Position numbers and translations under genes: made by a program. From the NCBI GenBank assembly GCA_963706315.1, contig CAVPMA010000014.1, forward strand, positions 304,560 through 368,559: DNA of 64,000 nt. The letters run 5' to 3'. The notes under the pieces were generated by a model. That model was given only the letters and a program-made list of their open reading frames with translations. It searched no databases and was not told the DNA's origin. The stretch is from CALMEC01 sp963706315. GTDB lineage: Bacteria; Actinomycetota; Thermoleophilia; Miltoncostaeales; Miltoncostaeaceae. Of this stretch, positions 59,735 through 64,000 are shown in pieces; position 1 is the first letter of the stretch, and every line of letters starts with the position of its first letter.

Positions 59735-61006
59735 ATGGCCTCCGTCGACGTGACATCGCTCGAGCGCCTCTGCGAGGAGGCCAAGCGCGCCGGGGCGGTG
59801 CTGCGGCGCATGCCGGCCCGGCGCAAGAACGAGGCGCTGCACGAGATGGCCGACGCGCTGGTGCGCCGCACCGACGAGATCCTGCGCGAGAACGCCCTCG
59901 ATGTCGCCGACGCCAAGGCCGCGCACCGCGCCGGGGCGATGGTCGACCGTCTCCTGCTCGACGAGGACCGCATCATGGCGATGGCGCGCGGCATCCGCGA
60001 AGTCGCCGCGCTGCCCGACCCGGTCGGCGAGGTGGAGGCCGGCTGGAACCTGCCGAACGGGCTCGAAGTCATCCGCAAGCGTGTGCCGCTCGGTGTGGTG
60101 GCAGTCATCTACGAGGGCCGGCCCAACGTCACCTCCGACGCCTCGGCGCTGTGCCTCAAGAGCGGCAACGCCGTCGTGCTCCGCGGCAGCAGCATCGCCA
60201 GGCGGTCAAACGGCATCATCTCCGACGTCCTGGCCCGCGCCCTGATCGAGGCCGACCTCCCGGCAGGCGCGATCGTGAACGTCGAGGGCGATCACGACCA
60301 ACTCCGCGAACTGGTGCAGCTCAAGCACCTGATCGACCTCGCGGTGCCCCGCGGCGGCGAGGAGCTCAAGGAGTTCCTCATGGAGCACGCGAAGGTACCG
60401 GTGATCTACGCGGCGTCGGGCAACAACCACGTCTACGTCCACGCCGACGCGGATGTCGCGAAGGCCGTCAAGATCGTGGTCAACGCGAAGGTGCAGCGCC
60501 CCGGCGTGTGCAACTCCGCGGAGACGCTGCTGGTGCACCGCGACGCCGCCGATGAGGCCCTCCCGCCCGCTGTGCGGGCCCTCATCGACAGCGGCGTGGA
60601 GCTTCGGATCTGCGATGCCACCCGCGACGTACTCGGGGAGGCCGCCGAAGGGCTCGCGCCGGCGACCGATCTCGACTACGCGACCGAGTTCCTCAACCTG
60701 ACCATGGCGGTGCGGGTGGTGGACTCGCTCGACGAGGCCGTCGAGCACGTCAACCGGTACGGCTCCGGGCACAGCGAGGCCATCGTCACCCGCTCACTCG
60801 AGGCCGCCCGCGAGTTCGAGGCGGGGATCGACGCGGCGTGCATCTATATCAACGCCTCCACCCGGTTCACCGACGGCGGCGAGTTCGGCATGGGCGCCGA
60901 GATCGCGAACTCGACGCAAAAGCTCCACGCCCGCGGCCCGATCGGGCTGCGGGAGCTGACGTCCATGAAGTACGTCATCACCGGAGACGGCCACGTCCGG
61001 ACGTAG
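59735..61006 (+). CDS. proA: glutamate-5-semialdehyde dehydrogenase (gamma-glutamyl phosphate reductase)
   Basis: A 423-residue NADPH-dependent reductase of the ALDH superfamily, second step of proline synthesis. PLGVVAVIYEGRPNVTSDA is the signature, the catalytic cysteine lies in QRPGVCNSAETLLVH (about residue 258), and STRFTDGGEFGMGAEIANST closes the active site. GGAG lies just before ATG, and it follows proB by 12 bases. Confidence 0.96.
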   Translation: MASVDVTSLERLCEEAKRAGAVLRRMPARRKNEALHEMADALVRRTDEILRENALDVADAKAAHRAGAMVDRLLLDEDRIMAMARGIREVAALPDPVGEVEAGWNLPNGLEVIRKRVPLGVVAVIYEGRPNVTSDASALCLKSGNAVVLRGSSIARRSNGIISDVLARALIEADLPAGAIVNVEGDHDQLRELVQLKHLIDLAVPRGGEELKEFLMEHAKVPVIYAASGNNHVYVHADADVAKAVKIVVNAKVQRPGVCNSAETLLVHRDAADEALPPAVRALIDSGVELRICDATRDVLGEAAEGLAPATDLDYATEFLNLTMAVRVVDSLDEAVEHVNRYGSGHSEAIVTRSLEAAREFEAGIDAACIYINASTRFTDGGEFGMGAEIANSTQKLHARGPIGLRELTSMKYVITGDGHVRT

Positions 61007-61025
61007 TGTCGGCGTCTTCGGCGGG

Positions 61026-61607
61026 ATGTTCGACCCGCCGCACATCGGTCACCTGATCGTCGCGAGCGAGGCCGCTTGGCAGCTCGGCCTCGACGAGGTG
61101 CGACTCGTGGTGTGCGCCCGCCCGCCGCACCGGGAGGGGGGCTGGCTGCAGGCTGAGCAGCGGCTGCGCCTGGTGGAGGCCGCCGTCGCCGGTGATCCGC
61201 CGCTCGCCGCGTCCCGGGCGGAGATCGACCGGCCCGGCCCGAGCTACACCGTCGACACCCTCGAGGGCTTCGCCGCCGCCGAGCCCGACGCGTCGCTCAC
61301 CCTGATCATCGGCGCCGACCAACTCCTCGGCTTCGCAAGCTGGCGGATGCCGGGCCGGATCGTGGAGCTCGCGTCGCTGGCGATCGTGGATCGCGTCGGG
61401 GCGGATCCCGCCGCGCTCGAGGCCGCCGCAGCGGCCGTCGCGCCCGCCGGGGTTCGGTGGATCGAGATGCCGGAGGTTGCGGTTTCGTCGACGTTGATCC
61501 GCGAACGGCTCCGGTTGGGACGCCCGATCCGCCACCTGGTGCCGCGGCCGGTGGAGGAACTCCTGGCGGCGGAGGGTTTTTCAGATGCAGAGTCCGCGCT
61601 ACCCTGA
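61026..61607 (+). CDS. nadD: nicotinate-nucleotide adenylyltransferase, N-terminus uncertain
   Basis: A 193-residue frame for the enzyme that makes deamido-NAD. MFDPPHIGHLIVASEAAWQ contains the HxGH motif, VCARPPHREGGW follows, LTLIIGADQLLGFASWR is the central signature, and SSTLIRERLRLGRPIRHLVP is the SxTxIR end. The expected first strand (VGVFGG) is encoded just upstream in the same frame but has no start codon; a GTG at 61006 would supply one if a single base were missing after it. Either ATG 61026 is used, or an indel hides the true start. Its end overlaps rsfS by 23 bases. Confidence 0.88.
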   Translation: MFDPPHIGHLIVASEAAWQLGLDEVRLVVCARPPHREGGWLQAEQRLRLVEAAVAGDPPLAASRAEIDRPGPSYTVDTLEGFAAAEPDASLTLIIGADQLLGFASWRMPGRIVELASLAIVDRVGADPAALEAAAAAVAPAGVRWIEMPEVAVSSTLIRERLRLGRPIRHLVPRPVEELLAAEGFSDAESALP

Positions 61608-62016
61608 GGAGGCCATCACGACCGACCTGACCGACACCGCAACCCACGACCTCGCGCTCCTCGCGGCGGAGGCAGCCGATGCCAAGAAGGCCTCCGACAT
61701 CGTCCTGGTTGACATGCGTGGGGTCGTCGCGTACACCGATTGGCTCATCGTGGCGACCGGCCAGACGCCGCGCCAGACGAAGGCGATCGCCGAGGAGATC
61801 CGCAAGCGGATCAAGGAGGAGACCGGCCTGTTCGCCCGGCGCACGGAGGGCGAACGCGAGGGTGAGTGGGTCCTGATGGACTACCTCGACATCGTCGTGC
61901 ACATCTTCACGCCGCAGTCGCGGGAGTTCTACCGCCTCGACCGCCTCTGGCGGGAAGCGCCCCAGGAACGGTACGTCCCGGCCTCTGCCGGGGATGTTGC
62001 ACCCGCCGCGACCTGA
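61585..62016 (+). CDS. rsfS: ribosomal silencing factor RsfS
   Basis: A 143-residue RsfS/Iojap protein that binds L14 on the 50S subunit and blocks subunit joining in starvation. DIVLVDMRGVVAYTDWLIVATG (split here: DIVLVDMRG and YTDWLIVATG) is the hallmark, then WVLMDYLDIVVHIFTPQSREFYRLDRLW. Length is normal with a short disordered tail. ATG 61585 lies inside the nadD end, about ten bases after GGAGGG, so translation is coupled. The nadD-rsfS pair is widely conserved. Confidence 0.94.
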   Translation: MQSPRYPEEAITTDLTDTATHDLALLAAEAADAKKASDIVLVDMRGVVAYTDWLIVATGQTPRQTKAIAEEIRKRIKEETGLFARRTEGEREGEWVLMDYLDIVVHIFTPQSREFYRLDRLWREAPQERYVPASAGDVAPAAT

Positions 62017-62024
62017 CCTATACT
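61997..62024 (+). promoter_or_regulatory. tRNA-Ala promoter
   Basis: TTGCAC (61997-62002), a 16-base spacer and TATACT (62019-62024) precede the tRNA by 14 bases. It overlaps the end of rsfS. Confidence 0.6.
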
Positions 62025-62038
62025 CCGAGGCCGACCCA

Positions 62039-62111
62039 GGGGGATTAGCTCAGCTGGGAGAGCGTCGCGCTGGCAGCGCGAAGGTCACCGGTTCGATCCC
62101 GGTATCCTCCA
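62039..62111 (+). tRNA. tRNA-Ala (GGC)
   Basis: Acceptor GGGGGAT/ATCCTCC with the alanine identity pair G3-U70 and discriminator A, D-arm GCTCAGCTGGGAGAGC, anticodon arm TCGCG-CT-GGC-AG-CGCGA and T-arm ACCGGTTCGATCCCGGT. CCA is not encoded. Its 3' end is the probable attachment site of the adjacent element. Confidence 0.96.
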
Positions 62112-62126
62112 TCCCGGTATCCTCCA
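62097..62126. repeat. tandem 15-bp repeat at the tRNA-Ala 3' end, probable att core
   Basis: TCCCGGTATCCTCCA at 62097-62111 (the tRNA 3' end) is repeated exactly at 62112-62126, 18 bases before the integrase stop codon. Tyrosine integrases commonly use tRNA 3' ends, so this probably marks the left junction of an integrated element. Confidence 0.6.
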
Positions 62127-62144
62127 CTTCCGGCGAAAGCCCTG

Positions 62145-63253
62145 TTAATCGGCTACTTTCGCCGCCCCGCCGAGGACTCCGAACACCACCCGCGCACGCA
62201 CCTCGGCGACATATTCGGCCGGTTCGTCGAGGATGACGTGCGAGTAGATGTCGAGCGTGACCGAGGCTCGGCCGTGCCCGGCGACCTTCTGCACGACGGT
62301 GATCGGCACGCCCGACATCACGAGGATCGAGATGAACCGGTGCCGCAGATCGTGCGGGGTGTAGGTCGGGATGCCGGCGAGCTTGCACGCCCGGGCCATC
62401 GCGTTCCCAAGCGCCCGGTTCGTCACGTCCGGGAACACCGGGGTGAGGGCGTCGCGGTCCTCCGGGGCTCTGAGCGCCCCGATCTGGTCGAGAAGGCCCG
62501 GGGATAGGGGACCCACCGCCGGCCCGCGGTGCGGCCTTTGGTGCGGCCGTGGGCGACCCGGAGCTTGCAGCCGAGGAAGTCGAGGTCGCCCCACGTCAGC
62601 GCTTCCAGCTCGACGCTGCGCAGGCCCGTCTCGGCGAGCAGCTCGATGTGGAGTCGGTGACGCGCGGTGATCGCCTCGAGCAGAGCCTCAACGTGGGCAT
62701 GGCTCGGAGGCGAGACCTCCTCAGGCGCCATCGACGGGAGGCGCAGCAGGGAAGATCGTGCCGGGTTCGGCGCGATCTCGCAGAAGTCGAGCACGGCGCG
62801 AACCGGGTCGAGGTACTTCCTGACCGTGGCGGGGGCGAGGCCACCGGCGACGAGGCCCGCCACCCACTCCTGCACGTCGGCGGCCCGGACGTCGCCGGGT
62901 GCCTTGTCGCCAAGGGTGCGCAGATGCTTGAACGCCTGGCGGTAGGTCCTGAGCGTGTTGCTGGTCGCGTCGATCCGGGTCGCGAGGTAACGATCGCCCG
63001 CTTGAGCGAGCGTCTCCACGGGGGCGGTGTCGATCGCGAGGACCGGCACGCGGAGGGCGGCGAGCTCCCCCGCGATCCAGCGTTGACGCCCCTCAGCCTC
63101 CCGCCGGCTCGTGAAGGTCCCGCCGTGGCGCTGGCGGGTCTCTCGTCCGCCGAGGCGGTACCTGACGACGTACCTGGTCCCGGCGGGCGTTGACCGCTTG
63201 ACGATCCAGGCGCTCGCCATCACCCGTCCCGTGCCGTCGGTCGTGTCGGTCAT
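62145..63253 (-). pseudogene. tyrosine recombinase (phage-type integrase), frameshifted
   Basis: From ATG 63253 the protein has an AP2-like N-terminal arm-binding part (RYVVRYRLGGRETRQRHGG), a SAM-like core-binding domain (NTLRTYRQAFKHLRTLGD), and a catalytic domain with the first Arg in ETGLRSVELEALTWGDLDF. At a four-G run (62507-62510, plus strand) one base is missing; the next frame continues PLSPGLLDQIGAL, then TPHDLRHRFIS (HxxR box), VAGHGRASVTLDIYSH (His/Tyr) and stop at 62145. All catalytic residues exist across the two frames, so a homopolymer error is likely. The restored protein would be about 370 residues. Confidence 0.82.
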
Positions 63254-63334
63254 GCATCGGAGACTCCCCTCGGTGCCATGGCTCGGGGTGTGACCGCACC
63301 ACCGGCTCCAGCTTCCCCTCGACGGCGGCCGACA

Positions 63335-63637
63335 CTACCGCACCCGCTCGCCGTCGCGGAAGGTCGACTCCTCAAGCAAGCGCAAGACATCCTCCCGCCG
63401 GACCATCGGCTTGCGGAGCCCCGGCAGCGCGACCACGGGCAGCGATCGGAAGACAGCGTCCACCGCCGATCGCGGCAAACCCATCTCAGCGGCAAGGGTC
63501 TTGCGGTCGAGCAACTTCGGGAGCGCCGTTGACTCGCTCACCGCTTCTGGGGCGGTGAGCTTCACCGATGGCGCGCCGACCCGGCCGGTCTCCGAAAAGG
63601 TGAGCTGCCCTGCCGCCATCTCCCGCCGCGCCGCCAC
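63335..63637 (-). CDS. excisionase-like helix-turn-helix protein
   Basis: A 100-residue protein whose C-terminal half is a MerR/excisionase-type winged helix (LLDRKTLAAEMGLPRSAVDAVF, here residues about 42-63, then KPMVRREDVLRLLEES). Such proteins bend att-site DNA and steer an integrase toward excision. GTG 63637 has GGGAGGGAGG just upstream. It lies 81 bases before the integrase on the same strand, the usual xis-int order. Confidence 0.75.
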   Translation of the reverse strand: MAARREMAAGQLTFSETGRVGAPSVKLTAPEAVSESTALPKLLDRKTLAAEMGLPRSAVDAVFRSLPVVALPGLRKPMVRREDVLRLLEESTFRDGERVR

Positions 63638-64000
63638 GTGCCTCCCTCCCCGCGTTCAATTGATCCCTCTACTTAATAGAAGGGCACCTTGAGGGGGTCT
63701 GGCGGAATGACTTTGCGCCGGAAGCGCCGATTCGTCGCTCTGCGCCGGGCCCCGGGAGCGCCAGGGTCGGGGCCGCGACCCGGCGCAAGCCGGCGGGCTC
63801 CCTCAGCCCCGTACAGGGGGAGACGGGTGGCTCGACGATCGGGAGCCCCGCCTCCGCAAGTTCCAGGGAGGTCGACGCTGGCATGCGCCAACGTCGCATT
63901 GGCACCCGCGCAGATCCGCCGACGAGGCCTGCATCGCTCCGGTTCTTGCTGGGTCGCGTCCCTGCCCCATGGCCACCGACGATCCGCGTCACACACTATC
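63638..64000. other. element interior, no gene supported
   Basis: About 360 bases at the right edge. Two overlapping minus-strand frames exist but have shadow-like composition and no family match. An AT-rich patch (63655-63690) may hold the promoter of the excisionase-integrase genes. Confidence 0.35.

Noticed and set aside
63669..63996. Two overlapping minus-strand frames at the right edge
   Set aside because: They overlap each other almost completely in different frames, have no start signal or motif, and are rich in proline and arginine.

Overview
The window is about 70% G+C with GTG and TTG starts, many 1-4 base start/stop overlaps and actinobacterial gene families. The order tig-clpP-clpX-valS-folC-ndk-maf, then mreBCD-mrdA-rodA-rng-rplU-rpmA-obg-proB-proA-nadD-rsfS, together with a class I aldolase, a two-gene ergothioneine locus and a Tup-type oxyanion transporter, points to a deep-branching Actinomycetota, most likely Thermoleophilia (Solirubrobacterales or Gaiellales). 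That placement is inference from content; there is no rRNA here to confirm it.

Region 1 (1-10.7 kb) is loosely packed accessory DNA: a LiaF-like protein, a pair of very small membrane proteins, an NTF2-fold protein, a secreted RTX-repeat protein with a perfect 19-bp operator-like palindrome in front of it, a methyltransferase, an anti-sigma antagonist, a VOC protein, a frameshifted PPOX-fold flavoprotein gene, an FAD monooxygenase, a PhnD-like binding protein and a zinc alcohol dehydrogenase. It ends in a cluster of four nested inverted repeats. Region 2 (11-18 kb, minus strand) holds a translationally coupled multicopper oxidase and ZIP-type transporter, pgi-gnd for glucose 6-phosphate metabolism, a USP-like gene and an unusual AAA+ ATPase. 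Region 3 (18.2-21.9 kb) is a molybdate/tungstate unit: MerR-Mop regulator, TupA, TupB, TupC and a single-domain Mop protein. Region 4 (22-28 kb) has FBP aldolase, a TfoX-domain protein, an orphan zinc-finger anti-sigma factor, egtB-egtD for ergothioneine, a Crp/Fnr regulator and an epoxide-hydrolase-like enzyme. Region 5 (28-34.3 kb) has AlkD, a fused membrane protein, two oxidoreductases (one frameshifted), a structured RNA-like leader with two tandem small secreted paralogues, and a cupin.

From 34.4 kb to 62 kb the plus strand is an almost continuous housekeeping block: tRNA-His, tRNA-Leu, protein folding and quality control (tig, clpPX), valS behind a coupled 20-codon leader ORF, folC, ndk and maf; then the cell elongation machinery (mreBCD, PBP2, RodA), an RNase E/G, a diguanylate cyclase, L21/L27, a divergent Obg, proline synthesis (proBA), nadD, rsfS and tRNA-Ala. 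Between maf and mreB sits an insert of an IclR regulator and three coupled genes (amidohydrolase, DUF59, alcohol dehydrogenase) that normally accompany propane-type diiron monooxygenases, but no monooxygenase gene is present in the window. At tRNA-Ala an integrated element begins: a tandem 15-bp repeat of the tRNA 3' end, a frameshifted tyrosine integrase and an excisionase-like HTH protein, running off the right edge.

At least four genes (PPOX, egtB, a zinc dehydrogenase, the integrase) are broken by a single-base indel while both halves keep full family conservation, and nadD may have a fifth at its start. This looks more like residual assembly error at G/C runs than decay, and those genes should be read as probably intact. 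Recurrent -10-like hexamers 6-8 bases before start codons suggest that leaderless transcripts are common.
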